Shown: positions 43,047 through 53,561, counted from the stretch's first letter. The stretch is DNA of 64,000 nt from Ectothiorhodospiraceae bacterium (GCA_019651095.1 BOXR01000004.1:1-64000), one strand, 5' to 3'. The notes: generated by a model from the sequence alone, not told the origin. Numbers and translations are program-made.

Positions 43047-43073
43047 CATTAAAGGGGTGGGGATATGACTTGT

Positions 43074-43115
43074 TGTCTGTATCCTGTCTAAAACATTATC
43101 TTAATAATATAGACA
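43074..43115 (+). repeat. Clustered TGTCT/AGACA half-sites upstream of the MerR-like gene
   Basis: TGTCT at 43074 and at 43085 (11 bases apart, one helical turn) face AGACA at 43111-43115. A further pair lies at 43168 and 43183. Repeats of one motif in the leader of a regulator gene suggest autoregulation. Confidence 0.45.
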
Positions 43116-43166
43116 TGTCAATAAATAATATGAACAAAAACTATACAAATTCACTAAAAGGTGTTA

Positions 43167-43188
43167 TTGTCTGTTAAAAATTAGACAA
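43167..43188 (+). promoter_or_regulatory. Candidate operator palindrome TTGTCT-N10-AGACAA
   Basis: Perfect 6-bp inverted arms with a 10-base AT-rich spacer, 16 bases before the ATG of the MerR-like gene and directly beside TTGACA (43193-43198). MerR-family regulators bind inverted repeats at their promoters. Confidence 0.5.
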
Positions 43189-43204
43189 AACTTTGACAAA
43201 AACG

Positions 43205-44209
43205 ATGGAAAGTATAATAATTGACAACAATGAAAGCGAAAAGCCTACTAATGGCCTTCAAATGAAAGAAGATTTATCTGCGAAACCTAGACATCTTATC
43301 CAGGTCGTCAATCGACGAACAGGATTGAGTTCTGATGTAATTCGAGTCTGGGAAAAGAGGTATCAAGCAGTTGTTTCTCATAGAAATGATACCAACCGCA
43401 GATTATATTCTGACAAAGATATAGATAAATTAACATTACTTAAGAGGGCTATAGCCGCAGGAAGAAGGATAGGAGATATAGCTGCATTGTCATATGATGA
43501 TTTATTTGAGCTGGTAATGGGTGATGAATCGAATGCTGCAGTTGGTTATAGAAGACCTAGTACAGGAACTATAATGGAGTTATTTGACGAATCTGTTTCA
43601 TGTGTGAAAGAAATGAATAGTTGGAAACTTGATAATGTTCTATCAAATGCTGTTGCGGTCTTGAGTACAAATGACTTTCTTATCGAGTTTATAAAACCAC
43701 TAACTAATTATATCCATGATGAATGCTCAAGAGGAAGTATTAGATATGCTCAAGAGAAAATGTCAAAGTTATGTATTAGGACATGCCTAAATAATATGTA
43801 CTTACGACTTCGCTCATCAAAAGAGGATTGTCCAAGACTAGTTATTGCATCACTCTTATCGGAGCATGAGAGTCTTGATACTATAATGCACTTAATAGTT
43901 GCACAAAATGTAGGTTGGGATATTACTTATATCGGTAATGGAGTTCCACATGATGAGATCACATATGCAGCATCAAATGTGAAAGCTCAACTAGTTGTTT
44001 TAGCTATTAATAATCAAAGAGATATTGCGAGAAAAATTTATGAAATTAAACATATCAGAGACAATGCAGAAAAAACTGAAGATATCATCCTAATTGGCCG
44101 TCAGTGTAATGAATTTAGACAATTAACTAATCAATTGAATATTAACATTGCAAACGACTTAACTAGTTTTAGATTAACACTTGAGAGATTATATAGCTTA
44201 ATCAGATAA
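43205..44209 (+). CDS. MerR-family regulator with CarH-like cobalamin-binding-type C-terminal domain
   Basis: The N-terminal winged helix (residues about 30-95; LSSDVIRVWEKRYQAV, NRRLYSD) is MerR-type. The middle is a four-helix bundle like that of CarH/LitR photoreceptors and the C-terminus (about 200-330) is a Rossmann-like domain (LVIASLLSEHESLDTI, GWDITYIGNGVPHDEI). The lower-ligand His seems kept in SEHESL, but the flanking acid and Gly of D/E-x-H-x-x-G are missing, and the bundle motif W-x9-EH is C-x9-EK. Light or B12 sensing is therefore doubtful. ATG 43205 is preferred over the in-frame TTG 43193, but TTGACA and TATAAT (43213-43218) nearby leave ATG 43262 possible. Its 3' end overlaps valS by 12 bases. 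Confidence 0.8.
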   Translation: MESIIIDNNESEKPTNGLQMKEDLSAKPRHLIQVVNRRTGLSSDVIRVWEKRYQAVVSHRNDTNRRLYSDKDIDKLTLLKRAIAAGRRIGDIAALSYDDLFELVMGDESNAAVGYRRPSTGTIMELFDESVSCVKEMNSWKLDNVLSNAVAVLSTNDFLIEFIKPLTNYIHDECSRGSIRYAQEKMSKLCIRTCLNNMYLRLRSSKEDCPRLVIASLLSEHESLDTIMHLIVAQNVGWDITYIGNGVPHDEITYAASNVKAQLVVLAINNQRDIARKIYEIKHIRDNAEKTEDIILIGRQCNEFRQLTNQLNINIANDLTSFRLTLERLYSLIR

Positions 44210-46918
44210 GGTATCTCTGAGACTCCTCAAGGATAAAATATCGTTTTCTATTTTTGCTTTATTAGAAATATTTTGATTAATAATATCACTGGGCGCTCTC
44301 TCAATGAATTTTTTATTGTTAAGTTTTTGATCAATCTTATTCACTATACCTGAAAGGTCAGTTATTTTTTTATCAATCTTAGCAGTTTCCTCATCTGCAT
44401 CAATCATACTTTTTATTTTTAAATATAATGTATAATTTTCATCGATGAGATCAATGTAATCTAAATTTTCTTCTTTTTGATCTGTAATCTCTATTTTTAT
44501 ATTAGTCATATTATTAATTAAATCAGAATGTTTCTGCTAGATCTTTAACTAGGTTAGATTCATTGATAAATATTTTTACATTAATAATTTCTTTCGGATG
44601 GATACTCAACTCAGCACGGATTTTCCTAATTTTCCTGATTATATCTCTAATATTTTCGACTCTTGACTCAACATCATATTCTTTTGAAATCCTTATTTGG
44701 GATGGAAAACTGCTATTTATCAGCATTGGTTCTGTCGACAAAGCCTTTTATTATAAAACTCTTTCCAAATATCTTCAGTAATAAATGGGATAATTGGATG
44801 ACATATTTTTATAATTCGAACTATAGAAAATATGAGATTATTTTGAGTTGTTTCGTTAATATTATTCTTAGCTATCTCTAAGTACCAGTCACAGTATTCA
44901 TTCCATACAAAGTCATAAATACTATTTGCCATTAAATCAAACCTATAATTTGTTGTATATTTTTAAAATCAGCACCATACTATCAAGTTTATATAAAATC
45001 CATTTATCAAAGATATTTGAATCCTTAGAATTTAGATCTCATTATATTGATAATCTTTACACGTGAGTAATATAAATCTTGATGCATTCCAAATTTTATT
45101 ACAGAAAATTTCTATAACCCTCAATTCTTTTTAGATCAAAATTAATATCCCTTCCAGTAGAAGCCATTGCACAAAAATTAAATCTAAGTGCATCTGCACC
45201 AAATTCTTTTATCCATCTGGAAAATCTCGCTTGTTTTTTGATGACATTTGATTTATGTTTATCATTTATTAGGCTTGATGTCCTTTTTTCCAATAATTTA
45301 TCAAGAGATATGCCTTCAATAACATCTAATGGGTCAATCACATTACCAACTGATTTTGACATTTTTTTCCCTTCAGAGTCTCGAACTAAGCCATGTATAT
45401 AGATTTTGTTAAATGGTATGTTCTTTGTAAATTTTAAACTCATCATAATCATCCGTGCAACCCAGAAAAAAATTATATCAAAACCTGTAACAAGTAAATT
45501 AGTAGGGAAGTATTTTTGAAAAATAGCATCATCTTTTTTCCAATCAAGTGTAGAAAAAGGCCATAGAGCTGAGGAGAACCATGTATCTAAAACATCAGTA
45601 TCCTGCGATAAACTCACTTTATCAGATAAGTTATTTCGTACACGAACATCTTCCTCATCATTACCAACATAAACATTTCCCTCAGCATCATACCAAGCTG
45701 GAATTCTGTGTCCCCATACAATTTGTCTACTAAACACCAGTCTTCTATGTTTTCAAGCCAGTTGAAATATATTTTTCCCAATGTTCGGGTACAAAATTTA
45801 CTTTTTTTTCTTTAACTACTCTAATTCCATCTTGTGCTAGATCATGCATATTCATAAACCATTGATTTGTAAGAAGTGGTTCGATTATCTCACCAGTTCT
45901 CTCGCCAACAGGGACAGTATTCTTGTATGGAACTTTATCTTTGAAAACTCCAAGAGTTTCTAAATCTTTAAGTAGATCCTCTCTGACATCATGAATGTTT
46001 CTTCCAATGTATTTTTTTGCAACATTCTCATTTAATTTCCCATCTTTATTAGAATATTGATAAATTCAAGATCATGCTTTTTACCAATCTTATAGTCATT
46101 AAAGTCATGTGCTGGTGTAATTTTAAGACAGCCCGTGCCAAATTCCATATCAACTATATCATCACCTATTATAGGTATTTCCTATCTATCATAGGTAATA
46201 TTATTTTTTGCCTATCAAGCTGTTATATCTTGTATCAGACGGGTTAACACAAACAGCAGAATCACCGAAGAATGTTTCTGGTCTTGTTGTAGCTACGATG
46301 ATTTTATCAGTAGAGTCTTTAACTCCATATTCAGATGATAAAGAAAACCCTCTCTCTCCTCATTAATGACCTCCAGATCAGAAATAGCAGTCTGAAGTTT
46401 TATATCCCAATTAACAAGTCGATTCCTCTGTAAATTAATCCATTGTTGTATAAATCTATGAAAATGTTTCTTACAATTTCTGACAGTCCATCATCCATAG
46501 TAAATCTATTCCTGACCAGTCTGCAGATGAGCCAATTCTTTTGTTTGACTGATAATAGTATTACCTGATAACTCCTTCCACTTCCAGACTTCATCAATAA
46601 ATTCTTCTCTACTAAGAGTTTTAGGATTGATGCCGAATTACTGATTCTATTCTCAACAACAAGTTGTGTTGCAATACCCGCATGATCTGTTCCAGGTTGC
46701 CACAATACGCTTTTTCCAAGCATACGATGATATCTAACTAAAACATCAATAATTGTGTGTTGAAATGCATGGCCCATATGGAGAGTCCCAGTTACATTGG
46801 GAGGAGGCAAAACAATTGAAAATTTTGAGGCGGAATCCTTTGGCAAAAAGCATTTATGTTTTTCCCATGATTCGTAGATTTTCTGCTCGATATCTCTAGG
46901 CTTATATTGTTTATCCAT
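44198..46918 (-). CDS. valS: Valyl-tRNA synthetase ValS, heavily frameshifted
   Basis: Charges tRNA-Val. Fragments in order: [37 protein letters not shown] (HIGH), [26 protein letters not shown], then [53 protein letters not shown] (KMSKS), [20 protein letters not shown], the anticodon-binding region [14 protein letters not shown], and the C-terminal tRNA-binding coiled coil ([27 protein letters not shown]). Total span fits a 900-residue enzyme. At least eight frame changes; the first open frame itself hides two, near 46635 and 46545. Overlaps holC by 8 bases. Order pepA-holC-valS is conserved in gammaproteobacteria. Confidence 0.93.
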
Positions 46919-47351
46919 TATATTTTTTATGATTTAGATCAAAATTGTTATTCTTATAAATAGTATACTTTTTTCTACTAATAATTTTTTTCTCTTCAGA
47001 GCTTTCTACAAACTCATACACTTTAAAATGATTTTCAGCTTGAATAATTGGTTCATCAAAATTATTTATTATCGAATCATACTCTTTGAATATTAACAGA
47101 TTATTTAAATACTTTTCAGTTAAAAGTAGAATTGGAGTATCTAGTGTTACTTTTGGCTCATAGATTTTATGAGGAAGAAAACTATTTTGTTCAAAAGTCC
47201 AGAGTAATTTATCAATTTTTTCTAAATTAGAATGATAATCACAAATTATAATTTGTCCGCCTAACTTATATAATTCTCTAATAAGAGTGCAGATAGATAA
47301 GTGAAGATCTTGACTTTTTTCTAGTGAGTAGAAATTTACTGTCGATTTCAA
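46911..47351 (-). CDS. holC: DNA polymerase III chi subunit HolC
   Basis: Clamp-loader accessory protein that contacts SSB. 146 residues; VNFYSLEKSQDLHLSICTLI, LLWTFEQNSFLPHKI and TPILLLTEKY match the weakly conserved family (W.F....F+PH). The identification rests equally on its place between pepA and valS. Intact frame. Confidence 0.88.
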   Translation of the reverse strand: MKSTVNFYSLEKSQDLHLSICTLIRELYKLGGQIIICDYHSNLEKIDKLLWTFEQNSFLPHKIYEPKVTLDTPILLLTEKYLNNLLIFKEYDSIINNFDEPIIQAENHFKVYEFVESSEEKKIISRKKYTIYKNNNFDLNHKKYNG

Positions 47352-47352
47352 T

Positions 47353-48795
47353 TTATTTATTTGTCATGACAAAATCAGTTAGAAGTTTGACAGGTCTGCC
47401 TGTTGAACCTTTGTCTTGACCTATCTCCCATGCTGTACCTGCAATATCTAAGTGGGCCCATTTTTGATCTTTTGTAAAAGTAGCTAAAAAAGCTGCTGCA
47501 GTGATTGCTCCCCCATATCTACCGCCTATGTTTTGAATATCCGCAAAATTTGTTTTTATCTCATCAAAATAGTCTTGATAAAGAGGTAGCTCCCAAACAC
47601 GATCACCAGTGTTATCTGCTGATTTTTTTATTTTGGAGCTAAGCTCACTGCTATTTGAGAATAATCCAGAAGGATATTTCCCCAGACCAACGAGACATGC
47701 ACCTGTCAGTGTTGCCATATCTAAAATATACCTTGGCTTATATTTTTTACAAAATGTAAGTGCATCGCATAAAACTAATCTTCCTTCAGCATCTGTATTT
47801 AGAATTTCGATTGTTATTCCAGACATACTTGTTACCACATCACCTGGGCGGGTAGCTTGGCTTCCTGGCATGTTCTCTGCGCAAGCAAGAATACCAATGA
47901 CATTATTTTTTAAATTCATTTCTGCACATGCTTGCATAGTACCTATCACAGATCCTGCTCCAGACATATCATATTTCATCTCATCCATATTTGCTGAGGG
48001 TTTTAAAGAAATGCCTCCTGTGTCAAAGGTTATACCTTTTCCAACCAAGACAATAGGTTGTTTTTTCTTGATGGGAGTATATTTGATGATTACTAGTTTA
48101 GCTGGCTGCTTACTTCCCTGAGAGACAGATAAAAGCGAACCCATTTTAAGTGATCGCATTTGTTTTTCGTCTAAAATTTCAACTTTGATACTTTTATGTA
48201 TTTTTTCGAGTTTTTTTGCTTCTTTTGCTAAAAAAGTCGGGTTACATATATTCGAAGGTGTGTCACCAAGCATTCTAGCCTTGTTTATTCCATTAGATAC
48301 TGCAATCGATTCTGAAATAGTTTTGTTAAACTGCCTATCATTTAAAGCAGATGAAATTTTTAATGCACATATTTTTAGTTCTGAAGTGGTAGTTCCTTTA
48401 TATGAATACTGTGATTTCTCAATTTCTATGATTGAGGCATTTATAATATCAAAGTTCTTTATTTTGAGGTTTGTTAGATCAATAGAAACAGTAGATATCT
48501 TATATGAATTTATCTCTTTTAGAGCTGCTTTAAGATTCTTTTCAAATCCTTGTATTGTTAACTCGCTCTTTTTCCCTAATCCAATAAAATAGTAGCTGTT
48601 ATCATACATTTTACTTGCCAGCATATTACGCGCTCCTGACTTACCTGTAATAACTTTATTTGATATAGACATCTTTATATCATCGGAAGCTGGACCTTTA
48701 TCAACAACTCGATTAATGGACGCCAGGTTGTCCTCAAACACGAAAATGATATTTAGGTCATATTTTTTACTTTTGTCAAATTTGGTGTATTTCAT
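47353..48795 (-). CDS. pepA: Leucyl aminopeptidase PepA (M17)
   Basis: Two-metal cytosolic aminopeptidase; in E. coli also a DNA-binding factor for Xer recombination and carAB regulation. 480 residues with the N-terminal macro-like domain and the catalytic domain: VGKGITFDTGGISLKP (metal Lys and Asp), MKYDMSGAGSVIG, and NTDAEGRLVLCDAL. Intact. First gene of the pepA-holC-valS unit, divergent from lptF by 75 bases. PepA and XerD occurring together in this window fits the E. coli recombination link, but co-location is not evidence of it. Confidence 0.96.
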   Translation of the reverse strand: MKYTKFDKSKKYDLNIIFVFEDNLASINRVVDKGPASDDIKMSISNKVITGKSGARNMLASKMYDNSYYFIGLGKKSELTIQGFEKNLKAALKEINSYKISTVSIDLTNLKIKNFDIINASIIEIEKSQYSYKGTTTSELKICALKISSALNDRQFNKTISESIAVSNGINKARMLGDTPSNICNPTFLAKEAKKLEKIHKSIKVEILDEKQMRSLKMGSLLSVSQGSKQPAKLVIIKYTPIKKKQPIVLVGKGITFDTGGISLKPSANMDEMKYDMSGAGSVIGTMQACAEMNLKNNVIGILACAENMPGSQATRPGDVVTSMSGITIEILNTDAEGRLVLCDALTFCKKYKPRYILDMATLTGACLVGLGKYPSGLFSNSSELSSKIKKSADNTGDRVWELPLYQDYFDEIKTNFADIQNIGGRYGGAITAAAFLATFTKDQKWAHLDIAGTAWEIGQDKGSTGRPVKLLTDFVMTNK

Positions 48796-48870
48796 GATAT
48801 TTCCATATAATAAAGTTATAATAAATAATAAATTAGATTAACATTTTTATGTGATCATGTAATTACTACA

Positions 48871-49917
48871 TTGAATTTAATTAGCCAATATCTATATAAA
48901 AATTGTACCAAAGCATCTATCGTTGTTTTTGCAGTTCTTTTATTTATTCTTCTAGCTAATACGGGACTACGTCTGGTTGAGGATGTAAATGAGGGTGATA
49001 TTCCCTCTATTTTTTTGATTGAATTATTAGCTCTGAAAGTTGTTCAGTACTCATCAATTATTATTCCATTGAGCCTATTTTTCGGGATTATTATCACACT
49101 TAATAGACTTTACGTTACCAATGAAATGACAATAATAAAACTAAATGGTTTTTCTAATTATCACCTAGCTAGAATACTTTCCATACTAATTATGTTCGTT
49201 ACTATTTTTATGATTATTTTGAAATTTTTTTTAGCACCTTTAGCTGTAGAGCATAGGTCTAAAATCGAACATCAAATATCCCATGAACAAAAGATTTATT
49301 CCCTCAAAGAGGGAATTTTCAACATAAGCAATGATAAATCAAAAGTAGTATACATAAATAATAAAGAAAAAAGTGAGTTAGCTAATATATTCATAAGATC
49401 ACTCTCAAAGTCTGGTACACGTATAGATATATCCTCAGGAGTTACATCAAATAATATTGATTCTAATCTTATTAGTTTGGATAACGGGATATCATATGTC
49501 TTTAATCCTGATGGCAGTTTTAGCTCAACAGAGTACTCAACTCAGGATATGATTTTAGTAAATGAGATTCCTGAGTTTTCTAGCGTGGATGTTGAATCTA
49601 AATCTTTCTTTGAATTAGTTAATATGACTGATTTATTATCAGCTAAAGAAATATTTAACAGAGTGTCTATTATAATTGCTGGATTAATACTGGCATATTT
49701 AGCAATTCCTTTGAGTAATTATGCTAAAAAAAATGACAAATACAGAAATATCTTTATAGGAGCTTTGATTTATTTCAGTTACATTATTATCATTCAATTA
49801 GCCTCTAGTTCTGTATCCAGTAAAATTGACCTTGCGATGATCGCCTTTTTTCTACACACATCTTATATTTACTTTACATTCGCTCTGTATAAACACACGA
49901 CAACAGCGGTCAATTGA
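48871..49917 (+). CDS. lptF: LPS export permease LptF
   Basis: Inner-membrane subunit of the LptB2FG transporter that extracts LPS. 348 residues, TTG start at 48871 with no in-frame ATG upstream. Helices lie at about 15-35, 55-78, 100-122 and 265-345, with a periplasmic beta-jellyroll between (about 130-255). NEMTIIKLNGFSNYHLARIL is the cytoplasmic coupling helix region that contacts LptB. Divergent from pepA, as in E. coli. Confidence 0.92.
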   Translation: MNLISQYLYKNCTKASIVVFAVLLFILLANTGLRLVEDVNEGDIPSIFLIELLALKVVQYSSIIIPLSLFFGIIITLNRLYVTNEMTIIKLNGFSNYHLARILSILIMFVTIFMIILKFFLAPLAVEHRSKIEHQISHEQKIYSLKEGIFNISNDKSKVVYINNKEKSELANIFIRSLSKSGTRIDISSGVTSNNIDSNLISLDNGISYVFNPDGSFSSTEYSTQDMILVNEIPEFSSVDVESKSFFELVNMTDLLSAKEIFNRVSIIIAGLILAYLAIPLSNYAKKNDKYRNIFIGALIYFSYIIIIQLASSSVSSKIDLAMIAFFLHTSYIYFTFALYKHTTTAVN

Positions 49918-49918
49918 A

Positions 49919-50986
49919 ATGAGAAAAATATTAATTTATATGCTAAAAAAATATCTAATTGGTTTTGCACTAGCAATAACTGTTCTTCTAGGAATAAATC
50001 TTTTACTTATATTTATCGCAGAGCTTAAGAATATTGGATCCCATGAATATACAATTTCCGTTCTATTTAATTATGTTATTTATCTAATTCCACAAAATAT
50101 TCTAGATATTTTCCCTTATGCTTTACTTATAGGAAGTATGATTTCGTTTGGTTCTATGGCTTATCACTCTGAGTTTGTCGCTATTAACTCACATGGTATT
50201 GGGATAAAGAAAATTATATACATAATTATTATACAGACCTTTATTATTTCATCGCTGTTGACTATTACTATTAATTCAATTGCACCTAAATATTCAAATG
50301 AAGCACAAACACTAAAGAATTTATCTTTGAATAAAGCATTATCAGACAAAAACTTGTGGTTCAGGTCCAGCAACTATATTGTAAATGTCAATAAAGTTAT
50401 TACAGACAAAAGGCTAGAGGATATTATTATTTATAATATACAAGATGGATCATTATCATCAATCATTTCAGCTGAAAAAGGTTCTTATAATCAGCAATGG
50501 AATCTTAGTAATGTCAAAATTCACAATACAAGCTTAAATGAGGTATTAATTGAGGAATCTTATGTTTTAGAGTCTGACGACTTTATTCCATCTGAGATCC
50601 TGAAGAGTCAATTTAATAAAAAAAGATATCTATCGATTAAAGATCTATATCAAAATATAAATTACCATAATAAAGCCGGTATTCCATATGAAAATCATAA
50701 AGTTGTCTTCTGGAAAAAAGTTTTATTGCCTATCTCATGCTGTATTATAGTTTTCATAGGATTACCTTTCTTATTCACTAGAATGCGGTCCACAAACCAG
50801 AGTCAAAGATTAATATTTGGAGTCTTATTTGGTATAACTTATTTTGTATTGACAAGTATCATAACTAACTTATCTTTAATTATCGGTATTCCTGCACTAG
50901 CAAGTGTTTTAATATCCATGTCTCTCTTTATTGTGGTTGGCATATATCTATTTAATTCATTAGTAAAGAAAGATATTCCAATTTAA
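49919..50986 (+). CDS. lptG: LPS export permease LptG
   Basis: Partner of LptF. 355 residues with the same plan: N-terminal helices, coupling region SEFVAINSHGIGIKKIIYI, a periplasmic domain (about 130-250) and C-terminal helices from about 265. Only one base separates it from lptF. Its stop overlaps the stop of the convergent RDD gene by a few bases. Confidence 0.93.
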   Translation: MRKILIYMLKKYLIGFALAITVLLGINLLLIFIAELKNIGSHEYTISVLFNYVIYLIPQNILDIFPYALLIGSMISFGSMAYHSEFVAINSHGIGIKKIIYIIIIQTFIISSLLTITINSIAPKYSNEAQTLKNLSLNKALSDKNLWFRSSNYIVNVNKVITDKRLEDIIIYNIQDGSLSSIISAEKGSYNQQWNLSNVKIHNTSLNEVLIEESYVLESDDFIPSEILKSQFNKKRYLSIKDLYQNINYHNKAGIPYENHKVVFWKKVLLPISCCIIVFIGLPFLFTRMRSTNQSQRLIFGVLFGITYFVLTSIITNLSLIIGIPALASVLISMSLFIVVGIYLFNSLVKKDIPI

Positions 50987-51365
50987 TCAACTCTTTCGAG
51001 GTAGGTTTGAGATATTTTATCTTGTAGAGATTCATTGCTAACTAATAATAAAATATGACCACCCAGAAGAGAAACATTATTCTTTTTAGAGACTGCATGT
51101 ATGAAATCTCTAATGAGTATCTGCTATATATTTTTATCTTCCAGATTCTCATACCAAGTGTTTGATTGTATTTTTTCCAAAACCAAGCGTAATATAAAAA
51201 TATGATTGCAATAAGATATGTTTGGTAGAAAATATTATCAAGAACCGCATTGCCTTTAGACAACAAAATAATTGGAATAGTAAAAAAATATAACACTGCG
51301 AATAACAATATCAAATCATAAAAATTCACTAACAACATTTTAAAAAGACCAACTTTATTGCTCAT
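50983..51365 (-). CDS. RDD-family membrane protein, frameshifted near the end
   Basis: Small membrane protein of the RDD domain family. From ATG 51365 (MSNKVGLFKM) it has three hydrophobic segments and the family-like KKYNQTLGMRIWKIKI. The frame stops early after FWVVIFYY; one base shift near 51045 gives LLLVSNESLQDKISQTYLERV to a stop at 50983-50985, matching the RDD C-terminal (L-x-D+ISxTxVV) block. A GTG at 51374 is a less likely start. It begins inside the last 11 bases of moeA. Function in the family is unsettled. Confidence 0.8.
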
Positions 51366-52618
51366 AATACTCACTGGTCAATGTAAATGGCAATACTTTC
51401 ACCTTTGCTCCTTTAGGAACTTCTCTCATATTCTCGCCTAGTTCAATATAGCAATTGCATCTTTGACAGATGAAAGGATATTTGATCCTTGTAATCCCGA
51501 CTTCCTCACATATAATTTATTCTTCTTACTAGTAAGATTCCTCGCTTATATTCTTTTCGACCTTTTCTTTTTTTTACACTCGTCAACAACTCGGCCTCCA
51601 ATGATAAGGCGTGATCTTGACCTTTTCCCATTAATTTATTTAATGCTGCACTTACAAAAGATTAAATGTAACTACAACTGAAACCGGATTTCCAGGTAGC
51701 CCAAAAAAGATGCACTTTTTTATTTTACCATAAGCTAGAGGTCTACCAGGTTTAACAGCAATTTTCCAGAAATTTACTTTTCCAAGTTTTTCTAGAACCT
51801 CTTTTACATAATCAGCATCACCCACTGAAACTCCACCGGTTGTAATAAGAACATCACAATTCAATGAAGCCTCTACAAATTTTTTTTCAATTGATTTTAT
51901 CTTGTCTTTCACTACACCATAGTCTTTTATTTCAACAGGATATTTCTTAAGAAGCCCATATAAAAGATATCTATTACTATCATAGACCTGCGAGATCTTT
52001 ATTGGTTTCTTGATACTTACTAATTCATCTCCTGTTGACACAAAACCTATTATAGGCCTTCTTTTTAACAAACACTCTATCGATTCCCAAGGATGCTAGT
52101 ATGCCGATGTCAATCTCATCAATCTCTTTGCCAGCTTTCAAAACAATTTCATTTTTCTTGATGTCTTCTCCAGGAAACCTGATGTTTTGATCTTTAATAA
52201 TTCTAGATTTCGTGGTTATAATTCTGCCTTTCTGTGTAATCAGTTCTTTCATAACGACTGCATTACAGCCAGAGGGTACCATGCCTCCTGTCATAACCTT
52301 TATAGCTTGATTTTTTTTAACTGGTTTTAAAAATGGATTTCCTGCGAAAGATTCACCAATACAGTCATAAGTTTTATTTTTTTCATTGAAATCCCCCACA
52401 TTTACCGCATAACCATCCATCGCTGAATTTTTGTAGTTTGGCACATTGATTTTTGATTTTATGTTCTTTGATAAAATTCTCCCGTACGCACTCTTGAGAT
52501 CAACATATTCACTAGTCTTAATACTACTAATAGATTTTAAAATGTTTTCTAAAGCAGCCTCTACGCTCATCGCATTAGGATCAAATTCATTAAAACAGCT
52601 ATCTTTCATTTTTTTCAT
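51355..52618 (-). CDS. moeA: Molybdopterin molybdenumtransferase MoeA, frameshifted
   Basis: Inserts molybdenum into molybdopterin. YKNSAMDGYAVN, KVMTGGMVPSGCNAVVM and DIGILASLGI come in the first frame; a change near 52065 leads to RRPIIGFVSTGDELVS, DVLITTGGVSVGDADYV and KPGRPLAYGKI then FFGLPGNPVSVVVTF. From 51660 to 51355 fragments GQDHALSLEAEL, GRKEYKRGIL, LQGSNILSSVKDA and REVPKGAKVKVLPF are in mixed frames. The stop lies inside the RDD start. Presence of MoeA implies a molybdoenzyme elsewhere. Confidence 0.92.
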
Positions 52619-52650
52619 ATAATCTATATTATATTAGTATATCAAATATT

Positions 52651-53559
52651 ATGTCTTTATTAGATAATTCAAAGTCACTGGAATATATAGATCATTATTG
52701 TAACGATGCCTCATATAAAAAAAATCTAGCAAAAAATACACTAGAAGCATACAAATCAGATCTCACAGTCTTTCTGAAATGGCTAGTATCGAGAAATCAT
52801 GATTTACTCCATGTCGATAGAATACTTATTAATAATTATCTTGCATCGAAATTAGATAACGGATCTACAGTGAGCACAATTCAAAGGACCATAACATGTA
52901 TTAAGTCTTTTTATGCATTTTTACAAAACAAAGAAATTATTAAGGATAATCCAGCAATCCTGATTGAGAACCCAAAAAAAAGGAGAAAATTACCAACTAT
53001 TATATCTGAGGGTGAAGTTGAGAAGCTCTTGAATGCCCCTAATCAAAATAACGCTAACGGCATGAGAGATAAATGTATTCTTGAGTTGTTGTATTCTGCC
53101 GGCCTTAGAATTTCAGAATTGTTGAATATAAAGGTAAATCAAATATCACCTGAGCAACCATTTCTCAAAATTAGAGGAAAGGGCAATAAGGAACGGCTTG
53201 TTCCAATCGGATCTTTTGCTATGAATTTACTAATTACATACATTGATACTTATAGGTCTAAGATCAAAGCTAATAATAATATAGATATGTTGTTCATAAC
53301 GGAAAACGGAAATCTCATTACACGACAATCTTGTTGGGAGATGATAAAAAAATATGCTAGAGAATCAATGATTAATAAAAATATATCACCTCATAATCTG
53401 AGACATGCTTTTGCAACACACTTACTTAATAATGGAGCAGATCTGAGAACTGTTCAGATGCTATTGGGTCATGCTAGTCTGTCTACAACACAAATTTATA
53501 CACATATTGCAAAAGACAGGCTTGTAAAATTTCATCAAAAATATCATCCTAGAGGCTAA
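52651..53559 (+). CDS. xerD: Site-specific tyrosine recombinase XerD
   Basis: Resolves chromosome dimers at dif with XerC. 302 residues; the SAM-like core-binding domain (about 15-100) precedes the catalytic domain with Arg in AGLRISELL, His-x2-Arg in HNLRHAFATHLL, His in LGHASLSTTQ and the nucleophile Tyr in IYTHI. The C-terminus VKFHQKYHPRG favours XerD over XerC, as does the dsbC neighbour, which follows xerD in E. coli. No dif-like site was recognised in the window. Confidence 0.93.
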   Translation: MSLLDNSKSLEYIDHYCNDASYKKNLAKNTLEAYKSDLTVFLKWLVSRNHDLLHVDRILINNYLASKLDNGSTVSTIQRTITCIKSFYAFLQNKEIIKDNPAILIENPKKRRKLPTIISEGEVEKLLNAPNQNNANGMRDKCILELLYSAGLRISELLNIKVNQISPEQPFLKIRGKGNKERLVPIGSFAMNLLITYIDTYRSKIKANNNIDMLFITENGNLITRQSCWEMIKKYARESMINKNISPHNLRHAFATHLLNNGADLRTVQMLLGHASLSTTQIYTHIAKDRLVKFHQKYHPRG

Positions 53560-53561
53560 TT

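Noticed and set aside
43028-43063. G-quadruplex
   Set aside because: Only three runs of three or more G are present, one of them in the loop of a stable hairpin, so a four-tetrad-run structure is not supported.
47609-48121. 170-residue plus-strand open frame in pepA
   Set aside because: Antisense to the pepA catalytic domain, which has complete motifs on the minus strand.
52651-53559. xerD as an integrase of a mobile element
   Set aside because: Length, C-terminus and the following dsbC match the housekeeping XerD; no att repeats or cargo are present.
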